Shown here one piece after another: positions 22,933-34,067 of a stretch of 64,000 nt of DNA; within the stretch, counting starts at the first letter, position 1, and each line of letters begins with the position of its first letter. The notes beneath the pieces were generated by a model. It was not told the DNA's origin, did not search any database, and saw only the letters and a program-made list of their open reading frames with translations. The DNA comes from Arabidopsis thaliana (taxonomy: Eukaryota > Streptophyta > Magnoliopsida > Brassicales > Brassicaceae), in the NCBI RefSeq assembly GCF_000001735.4, contig NC_003070.9, positions 4,092,001 to 4,156,000 on the forward strand, written 5' to 3'. The translations under genes were made by a program, and so were the position numbers.

Positions 22933-24469
22933 TCATTCGGTTTTTCGCCTTCTTTTACCAACGCATCTTTGTGGTGGTGAACGTTTGTTTCTTGGGTTTG
23001 CTTTGAATTTGACATCTTTCGTCTTTCCCTGCATCTTCTTGTACTCTCTTGATCTCAAAACTGCTTCCAAGATGTTCATGTCTTCCCGGATCTCATGTCT
23101 AGAAAGCGACGTTAAGCTCGGGAGTATCTCTTTTTGGAAGTTCTTCATTCTTCTCCCTCTTCTCAGCTTGAGTCCAATCTCTTTGTTATTATCTCTTGTG
23201 ATGTTATTAAGTTCATCTAGAGCCATTGATGACACACAGAAGTCTTCTTCAGTGTTGGTTTCGCTTATTCCTAACGTGTGTCGCTCATATGAATCGTAGG
23301 AACATCCCGGTTTCGCTTTACCCATCTCCGGTTTATCTGGAAAATCTTGATCTTCAGATGAGCTGTTGGTTCTTAACACAAGCTTTGATTGCAAGTCTTG
23401 GTTTTGATACGATATCTCCGATATGTGGACTAATGACTCAGCTGCCATTTGAATCACTTCAGACGAATCATCCTCCTCGTTACAACATCCATTCTCCTCC
23501 AGTAAGTCTTCTGTGTTGGTAAACTCAAGCCGGGTACGGCAAGAAGGCTGCAGTGCTCGAGGAGAAGAACTTCTTCTTGACTCAATCCTCGAGTTGTTTT
23601 CAGTGGTGCAGCAAGAAGTATCCGAAGCTGGAGATGCTGTGCCGTCTTTTTCATGGACATTTTGGCATTGAGGAGAGCAAAGCGGTGTAGAACCATCATC
23701 TATTCCACTCTTCTCGTAGCTCGTTTCTGTCTCCTCCTCGATGTATGCACAGTTCAGATCTTGTAAGAGAGAGTAACGAGGCTCGGAAACAGACTCATCA
23801 ACCGGTGTGCTATTAAGATCCAGTAAACTTGACTCCTTACTAGTTGTCTTATCACTATCATCCTCAACGAGTGATTGGTCTACATCCATCAGAATGTTTG
23901 AGCTGATCCGATCAAAGAACGACGGTTTTGTGTCAGGATTTCTCACAGTAACATAGCTAACAGAAGCCTGAGCATGCTCTGTAGTCTCTCTATGGGAGAC
24001 CCATGTGGGAGGAGGTTCTTCAAGATCAATAACAATTCTTGGATTTCTCTTGCCAGTCCAACTTGTGGCTGATACTTCCTTCACATTATTAGCTTCGTGC
24101 CCCGGATGAAATCTCATCTCTACGGTATCTCGGGAACTACCATTGCTGTAAAATTTCTCAGAACCAAGTGTCTCATGAAAGTTAGTATAAGCGTAGTGAT
24201 CTGCAGGAAGCCTAAGATCGATATCTTTCTTCAGAAGCTTAGGTGAGCTCTCACTTTTTACCTGATACACCTGAAACGAAAAATCTTGTGATCAATCTAA
24301 CAACACATCAAAAAGGTCAAAACTTGAAACAAACTAGAATCTGAATAATCTCTACCTGTCTGCCAAACAGAGTGACCATATTGATTGGGTTCTGCTTAGA
24401 AGTCTCTTTATATGATACAACATGTTTCTGTGACAACACTTCTTCTTTGGACAAACCGAAGAAATACAT
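22933..24469 (-). CDS. DUF863-family nuclear protein (short form)
   Basis: Two coding exons on the minus strand, 24469-24356 and 24270-22933, joined in phase 0 (…TLFGRQ|VYQVKSE…) to give 483 residues from ATG 24469 (MYFFGLSKEE). The C-terminal region carries the DUF863 signature GRRMKNFQKEILPSLTSLSRHEIREDMNILEAVLRSR, read in sections from about residue 409. It ends in a basic, likely nuclear-targeting tail (KRRRKTE). The rest is acidic, Ser-rich and probably disordered, with repeated LDLN/QDLN words resembling EAR-type repression motifs (SLLDLN, LLQDLN), which is an inference. A 5' UTR exon probably lies upstream (donor near 25298, acceptor near 24513). The biochemical role of DUF863 proteins is not known to me. 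Recalled locus At1g12120. Confidence 0.85.
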
Positions 24470-25499
24470 TGTGCCGTCGTCTGGTCTAACTCTTTTATAC
24501 AACGGTCCCGTCCCTATCAAATGCCAACAACGCAAATACAAATAACAAAATGAGATGATCAATACCAAAAAAACAAACTGTATAAAAAAGGATCAACATG
24601 AACATTCTAATATCAGTTCATGAATAAGAGTTTACTCAAGGCAAAAACATCCCCTGACAGATTCTATGTAACACAAGGAAATTGGCTACAAGAGCATATA
24701 AACAGGTCATTCTGAAACTTAAATGTTTGAAACAAAGAACAATGATATAATCATAATTGGACACAAAATTCTCGGTGATCTGTTCCTATGATAGGTTTGA
24801 TACTAAAAACCTCTGCTAAACCCTCCCACTATCAAAACCCCCATGAAAGTAAAACAACATCAATGCTCATAATTGGATAAACTATCAAATGATCCATATT
24901 GATCTTAAAAAAAAGAATCAATATTATGTTTCCTCTGTAATGGTTTGATTCTAAAAGCCATTAGATGAAAATTAAACCTAGTGTACATTGATAATATCCA
25001 AAACACAAAAATCTTCAGGCTTCTGCTTATAAATAAAACTCTAAAAGCATGCAAATAAGTAAAATTATTCAGAAGATGATTCCATAAAAAGAAACAATCG
25101 CACATATATTCACATTTTGATGATAGATATATAAACATATTCCTAAATCCTGAATTCAACAGAAGAACTATAAGAGGAAAAGTAAAAGCATCAACTTCAT
25201 GACGAACATAAAACATAGTACTACTTCGACTTTACATAAAAAAAACTATAAAAAGAATAACAATCTATAAATATTTTACTGTAAATTAAGGAATTACCCA
25301 GATAGAGAAAAAAAGGAAGCTTGAAGCTTTCCAATGGTAAGATTGACGAACAGATCTGGGAGACGAGAACAGGAGAAAGAAATGAAAAATATCTCAAGAA
25401 GAAAAGAGATCCATGGTCAGATTCCAATGGTTATTGTCTCTATCAATATACACACAAATAACGTGTATCTGTAATTATCACATAAATTTTTTATAAATT

Positions 25500-25590
25500 A
25501 TATAAAAAATCGGATCATGAGGAGCGATATAGAGAGAGAAGAGAGAGGAGACTCTCTCAAATCTCAGAAAATACAGAGAGAGAAAATGGT
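25500..25590 (-). promoter_or_regulatory. CT-rich leader/core promoter of the DUF863 gene
   Basis: The minus strand is a run of CTCTCT/TTCTCTC words, typical of plant TATA-less promoters and 5' leaders. It lies just upstream of the likely untranslated first exon (about 25298-25500). No convincing TATA box is seen. Confidence 0.45.
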
Positions 25591-26415
25591 CTCTGAGTGG
25601 TTAATGTGCAACATCAGCTATCTTTTTCTGTGATTTATAATATTTTAACTTTATAAGAAAAAAACAAATTTATTATTATTACTAATTTGACAAAAGATTT
25701 TTAGGTGTGAGTTTTAGGATTCCTCACTTTTTTCCTTTTTACCCCTAATTATGATCGAATTTGGGTTGTTTAGTCATTTAGTCACAACTGACCATCATAG
25801 AGAATTAATTATGATAGAAAAAAAAAGAGAGTTTGTTGTTGTGTCAGCTGTGTCATGTAGTGGGAGATTGTGGTCAGATCTGTGTGGGTTGGAGAAAGAA
25901 GAGGACCAAACATAGTGTTGGGACAAGTAGAAGGCTTTGTAGCCCAGTTTCCAGCTTTTTCCCCCATCTTTTTCTCTTAATTGCAGCATTCCCCCACACA
26001 TATTTATTGTTATCTATCTACCTTAACTTATTAGCACATCTCTAAAATTGCTAATTTGTAGTAATAATGTTTTTAAAACAATTTTTATTGTACTTGCCTA
26101 AGTTATGAGATGGCTCTATTCTCGAAGCTATAAGCGTTCGGTGTACGGGGATAGAATTTTTTTCTTTCATGTATAAAATGGAACACTACTGTCTTGGTTT
26201 CTGGATTTTTTTGTTCTCGAAGTATTACAAAAAATTGTACTTTTCTTGGTTTTCCACATTTTGTTTTCTCTTTACTAATCCTCCTCTTCAATTGACCTAA
26301 ATAATTAGAGAGTGTTGATTTATTTTTTAAGTGGATATAGAAATAGAGTAGTGAATAACTTTCACAAATGAAATTTACATGATTTGATGATATAAAGTTG
26401 AGAAGTATACGGTCA
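25591..26415. other. Divergent intergenic region, DUF863 gene and first FMO
   Basis: Shared upstream DNA of two divergently transcribed genes. The frames at 25795-26001, 25833-26045 and 26103-26480 have no family resemblance. Confidence 0.5.
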
Positions 26416-26419
26416 TGGA

Positions 26420-26441
26420 CACGTGTATACTTGTACACGTG
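26420..26441 (+). promoter_or_regulatory. Paired G-boxes upstream of the first FMO gene
   Basis: CACGTG occurs at 26420-26425 and 26436-26441, 16 bp apart, both in an ACACGTGT context. They are about 95-115 bp upstream of a TATA-like TATATTTATA near 26535 and 170 bp from the ATG. G-boxes bind bHLH and bZIP factors, so this gene may respond to light, jasmonate or ABA. That is an inference. Confidence 0.55.
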
Positions 26442-26593
26442 TGAGAAAGAAGTTACACTATCGAACTTGTAATCCCCCATACGTATGAAATTTGGAAAAC
26501 TTTTATAAACGGTCCAATTTCAAGACCATTTACTTATATTTATAGTGATCGTCATACACACTCTTCGAGGAAACAAATACTTTGACTGATACT

Positions 26594-28871
26594 ATGACAC
26601 CACCGCCTAATTCAATCAGCTCACGTAACGTGGCCGTGATCGGAGCCGGAGCCGCCGGGCTTGTTGCGGCTCGAGAGCTTCGTCGTGAAGGTCACACCGT
26701 CACCATCTTTGAGCGTCAGAAACAAGTAGGAGGACTTTGGGTTTGCACTCCAAACGTTGAGCCAGACTTACTAAGCATCGACCCTGATCGAACCGTCGTC
26801 CACTCGAGCGTCTACCAATCCCTCCGCACCAATCTTCCACGAGAGTGTATGGGTTACAGTGACTTCCCGTTCGTGACCCGTCCCGATGATGAGTCCAGGG
26901 ACCCGAGACGGTACCCGGATCACAGAGAAGTCATGAGGTATCTTCAAGACTTCGCCAAAGAGTTCAAGATCGAAGAGATGATCCGATTCGAGACGGAGGT
27001 TTTTCGTGTGGAGCCGACGGCGGAGAATAGTTGTAAATGGAGAGTTCAATTTAGGAGCTCAAGTGGTGTCTCCGGCGAAGATATATTCGACGCAGTCGTC
27101 ATTTGCAATGGTCACTTCACTGAGCCTCGTCTTGCTCATATTCCTGGTAAGTAATTTAAAGTGTAATTAGTTTGCAGTTAAAATGTAATTAGTTTCTTAA
27201 TTGTGTAGAGGTGTCCAAATGAGTTTTAAATAGAAAAAAATAAATCCAAAAATAAAATCATTGTTAAATGCATAATCATGTAAGTGGTAACTATATTATC
27301 AAAAAAAAAAACTTATATATATTCTGTTGATCAACTTCTTGAGATAATTCAAGAATAACATGTTCTTTTTCTTCATTTCTAAGTTGTAAAAACAAATGTT
27401 TTTCGAAGATAGTGTAAACGATTATTTATATTTCTGTTTTAATTAAATTAGGTAAAGAATTTAATATGCTTTGGTTGACATATTTTACATGTTATTTTAA
27501 CTATAAGAAAAAGTCTTATTCCACTAGCTAATTCACTATTAATCAGAGGTAATCGGAGTTAATAACTCATTTTGAAATCCCAATGTGTGAATGTTAAGGG
27601 CGAGAATGTTTTGTAATTTCTTTTGTTTCAGGAATAGAGTCATGGCCAGGAAAGCAAATCCATAGCCACAATTATCGTGTTTCAGATCCATTCAAAGGTC
27701 AAGTAATTTACAGAAGTCCACAAATTACTTTGACTATATCGTCTTTTCAGTTTTTTAAATGTTTTGTTATAGTATAGATTAGGTTAAGATTAACAATGTT
27801 ATTGTTTGAGATGTGTAGGTGGTGATAGTGATAGGATATCAATCCAGTGGAAGTGATATTAGTAGGGACATAGCAATCCTAGCAAAAGAAGTCCATATTG
27901 CAGCTAAATCTGATGCATACGCAAAGGAAAGTTCGATTTATAGCAATCTACATTTTCATCCGACGGTAAGTAAATAATGAAAACATAAAAACAGAGAAAA
28001 TAACAAAAACACCATTTAATTTTAATATATGATTACTTGATTTCTTCCTCCCCAACCACCCTGATATGTTATAGATTGACCGAGTGTATGAGGATGGTTC
28101 GGTTGTTTTCCAAGACGGGAAACTGATATTTGCGGATGCCATAGTACATTGCACCGGCTACAAGTATTGCTTCCCATTTCTTGAAACAAAGGGTTATGTG
28201 AACGTCGAAGATAACCGTGTTGGACCATTATACAAGCATGTGTTTCCACCGGCGCTTGCTCCTGGCCTCTCCTTTATCGGTTTACCTTCCATGGTTAGTA
28301 GATTTTATATATATACGACTGATTATGATGGTATTATTTCTTTGATTCGAATTGATCTTGTACGTAATCTTTGAAATTTCATAATACTCAATAGACTTTG
28401 ATTTCTCATTGGACTCATTACTTGGTTTGAACTTTGTTCTTGATCCAGGCATTGCAATTCTTTATGTTTGAAATCCAAAGCAGGTGGGTCGCTTCAGTTT
28501 TATCGGGTCGGGTTAAACTTCCCTCGGAGGAGCAAATGATGGAAGATGTTATAGCTTTCTATGCAAAGCTTAAATCTTTGGGTATTCCCAAGAGATTTAC
28601 TCATTTTCTAACTGATCCGCAATGGACTCCAATGTTCGAAAAGCTTAAGCCACATGAAGCAGTTTTGATCTCACAAAGTGAGTATTTCAACTGGATTGCG
28701 GAACAATGTGGTTGCTCGTCCATCGAACGTTGGAGAGAGGAACAGTATAACATAGCCATCAAAAAAGATGATGACAATTTTCGTGATGAATGGGATGATG
28801 ATGATCAAATTATACAAGAAGCGTACCGAGATTTTGCTAAATTCAAACCGAGCAAAGTTTGGTCTACATAA
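26594..28871 (+). CDS. Flavin monooxygenase, glucosinolate S-oxygenase-like (first of four)
   Basis: FAD/NADPH-dependent monooxygenase of the FMO GS-OX clade. Exons 26594-27146, 27632-27702, 27819-27965, 28075-28293 and 28449-28871 join in frame to 470 residues. The FAD-binding GAGAAG is at residues 17-22. The FMO identifying motif lies in the exon 2 product WPGKQIHSHNYR. The NADPH-binding GxxxSG is at 214-219 (GYQSSG), slightly unlike the GxxASG of its sisters. ATG 26594 is the first ATG in frame after the TATA region. The substrate is uncertain. It groups with S-oxygenating FMOs of methylthioalkyl glucosinolates but need not use the same substrate. Recalled locus At1g12130. Confidence 0.92.
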
Positions 28872-29337
28872 ACCAATCTTTCCAAAGAAAGTGCACTTCG
28901 AAGATCCAAGAGTTGATATTCCCATGTTGAAATGAATAAAGGTTGAAAAAACTTTTTTGCAGTCCAAAAAATAAAATGAAAATGTCTTCGGTTGGTTCCA
29001 ATTCCAATCTAAGGGTGATTGGCAAAGTTTGACTTATGTAATATCCTTTATGTATTTGGAGAATATATTAGCACTACTTTATTTAAAATAAATATTCTTT
29101 ATCAAAAAAGAATATATGAACACTCAAATAAGATCTCGATTTAGTCAATTACAGCATAATTGTTGCAACACGTTAATGTTTCATTTTCTGTTCTTTTTTG
29201 TTCTCTTTGTTGCGTATCTCCATGTCATTAAATTGCTAACACTCGTTTTTAGTTGGGTTTTAATTTCATTTCTTAATTAAGACTAAAAAATTGATTTTTT
29301 TTAGACCGAACCGGTTAATCCGAACCGAAGACGTTCC
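28872..29337. other. Spacer between the first two FMO genes
   Basis: 466 bp of AT-rich DNA containing the 3' end of the first FMO gene and the promoter of GS-OX5. It has an AACCGGTT palindrome around 29310. Confidence 0.5.
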
Positions 29338-29345
29338 TATATAAA
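29338..29345 (+). promoter_or_regulatory. TATA box of FMO GS-OX5
   Basis: TATATAAA lies only 48 bp before the ATG, so the 5' leader should be very short (about 15-20 nt). Confidence 0.65.
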
Positions 29346-29385
29346 CCCAATTTTGAGAACAGAGCATCATCATCACACAAAAAAG

Positions 29386-31366
29386 ATGGCACCAGCACGA
29401 ACCCGAGTCAACTCACTCAACGTGGCAGTGATCGGAGCCGGAGCCGCCGGACTCGTAGCTGCAAGAGAGCTCCGCCGCGAGAATCACACCGTCGTCGTTT
29501 TCGAACGTGACTCAAAAGTCGGAGGTCTCTGGGTATACACACCTAACAGCGAACCAGACCCGCTTAGCCTCGATCCAAACCGAACCATCGTCCATTCAAG
29601 CGTCTATGATTCTCTCCGAACCAATCTCCCACGAGAGTGCATGGGTTACAGAGACTTCCCCTTCGTGCCTCGACCTGAAGATGACGAATCAAGAGACTCG
29701 AGAAGGTACCCTAGTCACAGAGAAGTTCTTGCTTACCTTGAAGACTTCGCTAGAGAATTCAAACTTGTGGAGATGGTTCGATTTAAGACCGAAGTAGTTC
29801 TTGTCGAGCCTGAAGATAAGAAATGGAGGGTTCAATCCAAAAATTCAGATGGGATCTCCAAAGATGAGATCTTTGATGCTGTTGTTGTTTGTAATGGACA
29901 TTATACAGAACCTAGAGTTGCTCATGTTCCTGGTACTTCAATTTCAGATGTTTTTTTAGATTGAATGATTTTGAAGTGAATATGTTTTGATTGATGAGAA
30001 AACTTGTTATTTTAGGTATAGATTCATGGCCAGGGAAGCAGATTCATAGCCACAATTACCGTGTTCCTGATCAATTCAAAGACCAGGTACGTTCTTGCAG
30101 AATATGTGAACAGTTTACTAAATTTTAGTTTTTTAATCTTTATCTTTTGTCCATACCCTTTTACTGATACTTAAAATGTGCGTTTTTGACGATGGAAACA
30201 AAAAGTTGCTTTTTCTTATTCGCCAACTATGAAAAAGTGCTTATTTTTTCATTTTCATTCTGTACTCACGAGGAGATCTTTTATTTCACTAGTTATCATT
30301 CTATATTAGTACTTTATTCTGTATGGGATGGGTGTTTAGGTATATTGGATGGTATGAGTAATTCAAGTATGTTATTTTGTTGAGTTTGAAATCTATAGAA
30401 ATATTAGATAGATTCAGTTATCTGACATTGTTGGTCTGAAAAATTTATGGAAGGTGGTGGTAGTGATAGGAAATTTTGCGAGTGGAGCTGATATCAGCAG
30501 GGACATAACGGGAGTGGCTAAAGAAGTCCATATCGCGTCTAGATCGAATCCATCTAAGACATACTCAAAACTTCCCGGGTCAAACAATCTATGGCTTCAC
30601 TCTATGGTAAATAACAATTAACAAATTGAGAGATTTTGGTCATACTAGATGGTCACTGATTCAATTTTTGCAGATAGAAAGTGTACACGAAGATGGGACG
30701 ATTGTTTTTCAGAACGGTAAGGTTGTACAAGCTGATACCATTGTGCATTGCACTGGTTACAAATATCACTTCCCATTTCTCAACACCAATGGCTATATTA
30801 CTGTTGAGGATAACTGTGTTGGACCGCTTTACGAACATGTCTTTCCGCCTGCGCTTGCTCCCGGGCTTTCCTTCATCGGTTTACCCTGGATGGTTAAGTC
30901 TCTCATTCAATCTTTACTTTGGTTGGCTTTTTCGGATTTTTTCATCGTCTAATCATATTTTTATATATGATATCAGACACTGCAATTCTTTATGTTTGAG
31001 CTCCAAAGCAAGTGGGTGGCTGCAGCTTTGTCTGGCCGGGTCACACTTCCTTCAGAAGAGAAAATGATGGAAGACGTTACCGCCTACTATGCAAAGCGTG
31101 AGGCTTTCGGGCAACCTAAGAGATACACACATCGACTTGGTGGAGGTCAGGTTGATTACCTTAATTGGATAGCAGAGCAAATTGGTGCACCGCCCGGTGA
31201 ACAATGGAGATATCAGGAAATAAATGGCGGATACTACAGACTTGCTACACAATCAGACACTTTCCGTGATAAGTGGGACGATGATCATCTCATAGTTGAG
31301 GCTTATGAGGATTTCTTGAGACAGAAGCTGATTAGTAGTCTTCCTTCTCAGTTATTGGAATCTTGA
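29386..31366 (+). CDS. FMOGS-OX5: Flavin monooxygenase FMO GS-OX5
   Basis: Oxidises the sulfur of methylthioalkyl glucosinolates to the methylsulfinyl form, with FAD and NADPH. GS-OX5 is known to favour long-chain substrates. Exons 29386-29932, 30016-30086, 30454-30606, 30674-30892 and 30977-31366 join to 459 residues, the length I recall for this protein. Visible motifs are the FAD site GAGAAG near residue 22, the FMO motif WPGKQIHSHNYR, and the NADPH site GNFASG at 212-217. It lies tail to tail with the WEB1-like gene, 163 bp from stop to stop. Recalled locus At1g12140. Confidence 0.95.
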
Positions 31367-31529
31367 AGATCATGAATAATTCCTTGAACAAATGATTGAC
31401 CTGTCTGTGTGTTGTTGTATTGTTCTTTGTTGTTGTGTTAAATAAAAGCCGTCAAGGTTTCATTGTCTTTTTTTTTATCTTTGAATGTTTGGAAAAAAAA
31501 ACAAGGTTTTATACAAAATGAAATCATCA

Positions 31530-33328
31530 CTAAGCAAGTTGTACATTTTCTTGTTGACGCCATCTCTGCAACTCACTTTCCACCATTCTCTTTGCAGCTT
31601 CTGCAGATTCTGCTGACTTCTGAGCCAATTCCGTTGCTTGCTTCATCTCCTCTATCGCTTTCAGGTTCGCTTCTAACTTATTATCCGCTTCGGCTCTTCG
31701 TTTGTTGATCTCTTCAAGCTCAGCTGCTATAGTTGCCAACTTCTTTTCGATTGCAGCCTCTGTTTCCCCTGCTCCTCGTTTCAAAGATTCAAACTCTTGA
31801 ATTGTGATTTTTATCTTTGAACCAGATGATTCTTCATCTTGTTTCTTGCTCTCTTGCTTCTGAGATATCATCTTCATCTCTTCGCGGACTTTCTCTTCAG
31901 CGGATTTCGCCTCCTCCACTTCTCTTATAACAAGCTCTAGTCTCTTTTCAGCTTCCTCAGCAGCTATCATCGCGGCCTCTGTTTCTTTCTTCAGACTCTC
32001 TATCTTCCTATTCATATTTGCAGCTTCGTTTCTTGCTTCAATAGCTTCTGTTTTCATTTGCTCCAGTTTCAAGCTCTCTTGCTTGAGAGCTTCCAACTTT
32101 TTTGTTTCCTCAATCTCTAATCTCTCTGCTTCTTTCTGCTGCAGCTCTTCGCGTTCTCTTCTCAAGTCTTCTAGTTCCATCCTGAGAGAATTCACCAAAC
32201 TTCGGAGAGAGCATTCGTCATCAGCAGCTTCTTGTAGCCTCATCGTTGCTTCATTAAGCTCATTTGTAATGATCTTAACCGTGTTCATCTCTGATTCATG
32301 AGCTTTCTTCATCTCTTCCCGTAAAACCTCAATCTCTGAAGTTGTCTCTAACAGCTTGGCTTCAAGAGTTCTTGAGAGCTCAGGCTCATATTCTTTCCTC
32401 AACACTAGCAGTTTCTTCTCTGCCTCTTCAACAGCAGTTCTATAACATTCTCGTAAATCGTCTTTTTCCTTAACAATATTAGCGTGCTCCTGCAGATTCT
32501 GAGCAGCCGCTAGCTTGAGCTGATGAATCGCATCTTTCATATCCGAAATCTCCTTAGAAAGCTCGTTAACTTTGGCGGAGTTGACTTGGAGTGCACGTTG
32601 AGCTTCTGCAGCCTGGTTTAAGGCCGTGGCTTTGAAATCCATAGCGGAATCAAAGCTCTGTCTAATTTTGTTGAGCTGCTGTTTTGCAGCATCAAGTTCA
32701 ACGGTGGTGGAGATATATTGTTCTCTAGCGACGTCAAGTTCATGGTGATGAGGAGGAGAGCCATGACACTTATCATGCTCAAGCTGTTCTTCCCGCTGTT
32801 GGACAGTTTCTTTGGTGTCAATAGCTGATTGCTTAGACTTGTTGACAGTCTCAAGTTTGTTGCTAAGATCCTCCATTGTCTTCTTCGCCTTTGAGAGATC
32901 GTCTAGAGCACGAGATCTTGTGCTCTCAGCGTTGTCAAGCTTTTGCTTGATCTTCATGAATTCCTTGTGGACCAGCATTAGCTGTGTTTCCTTGTCGCAA
33001 ACGCTCTGAAACATAACATAAACAAATATTTTTAGTTTTGCACACAACACAATCTGTTACCTAGACATATTCTGGTCATCTAAAACCATGATAGAATCAT
33101 AGAACCATTTCTTGATCAGACTTTAATGATCCATGTTGTTGGTATTGGATTACTTACCTCAGAGGAGAGTCGAGATCGCCTTGGAGTACTTCTTTGCTTT
33201 GAGACTGCAACTTCTCCGAACAAGCTCACCGCAGCTTTCACCGATTGGAACGGTGCTCTTGTGTCTATTTCTCCCACCTCCATCGTCCTCGGAGATTCCG
33301 GAGCTTTTTGTACTCTAATGTTCACCAT
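31530..33328 (-). CDS. WEB1/PMI2-like coiled-coil protein (DUF827 family)
   Basis: Two exons on the minus strand, 33328-33158 and 33005-31530, phase 0 junction (…RLSSE|SVCDKETQ…), 548 residues. The N-terminal APFQSVKAAVSLFGE matches the conserved start motif of the WEB1 family. From about residue 60 almost the whole protein is coiled coil (heptads rich in E, K, A, L; few prolines). Family members WEB1 and PMI2 act with actin in chloroplast movement under blue light. The role of this paralogue is unknown to me. A 5' UTR intron is likely (acceptor GCAG near 33362, donor near 33568). A TATAAATA on the minus strand at about 33694-33701 fits the promoter. Recalled locus At1g12150. Confidence 0.92.
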
Positions 33329-33693
33329 TTTCTACTATCTTTTTTTTTTCAGAACCAACCTGCATACACAAACATTCTCTATGCATAAGAAAACACGAAT
33401 CATAGATGAGAAACATCATAATCCTCACGTGATCGTCATTTACAATCAACATTTTATATCTAATCCTATAAACTAACAACCACAAGATGTATTTTTACAT
33501 AACAAAACCGTGAAGATTGCAATTGGAAGAAATTAGATGAAACGCAAGGAGACAAATGTATACGTACCTTGAATTTCTCTTTCTTCGTGTTCTTGGTTGC
33601 TTTTTTCTTATTGTCTTCTTGTTATATAATCCTTTTCTCGTCTACAATAACGGGATTTTTGATTGGTTATTAATCCTTTTTGTCTCTTCAATC

Positions 33694-33701
33694 TATTTAT
33701 A
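33694..33701 (-). promoter_or_regulatory. TATA box of the WEB1-like gene
   Basis: TATAAATA on the minus strand, about 365 bp upstream of the start codon. This is consistent with a spliced 5' leader. Confidence 0.6.
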
Positions 33702-33969
33702 GAAACTTAGTTGATGGCACGACACCTTTCCTTCTCTTCTGTCTGCACCCACGTCTCTCTGTCTCAATCTCCTTTTTTATTATTTTCTTAATTAATGACT
33801 TTTAAAAGCTCTTCAAAATTTCAGTTTCCGCATCAACATGTTATTAGAACAAACAACTAAGATAAACAAATTCTGGTTACACAAAAGTAAACATAACTTC
33901 TCTGATTTGTGTCTTTTTGGAGATTTGTGGGTTCAAATTTTTATAAAACATTATTATGGGGTGGAATGT
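33702..33969. other. Divergent promoter space, WEB1-like gene and third FMO cluster gene
   Basis: About 270 bp between the two TATA boxes on opposite strands. AT-rich with no strong extra motif. Confidence 0.5.
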
Positions 33970-33977
33970 ATAAATAT
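33970..33977 (+). promoter_or_regulatory. TATA box of the FMO at 34068
   Basis: TATAAATA inside GAATGTATAAATATTCC, 91 bp before the ATG. The flanking GGAAT/ATTCC makes a short palindrome around it. Confidence 0.65.
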
Positions 33978-34067
33978 TCCATAATATAGGGTCTGTTTAA
34001 TTATATCAAGCATATATGCACATCTTTTTAAGGAAACTGATAGTTTGACATTAATTGACTTGACACT

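Noticed and set aside
22985..23522. Plus-strand frames within the DUF863 gene
   Set aside because: They are antisense shadows of the minus-strand coding exon.
24270..24270. Translation start of the DUF863 protein at this position
   Set aside because: The codon is GTG directly after a CAG acceptor. The frame joins an upstream exon starting at ATG 24469.
24905..25427. Minus-strand frames of 68-103 residues
   Set aside because: They lie in the probable 5' UTR intron of the DUF863 gene. Composition is hydrophobic and AT-driven, with no recognisable domain.
30186..30383. 65-residue frame in an FMO GS-OX5 intron
   Set aside because: It sits wholly within intron 2 between well-supported exons, with no domain similarity.
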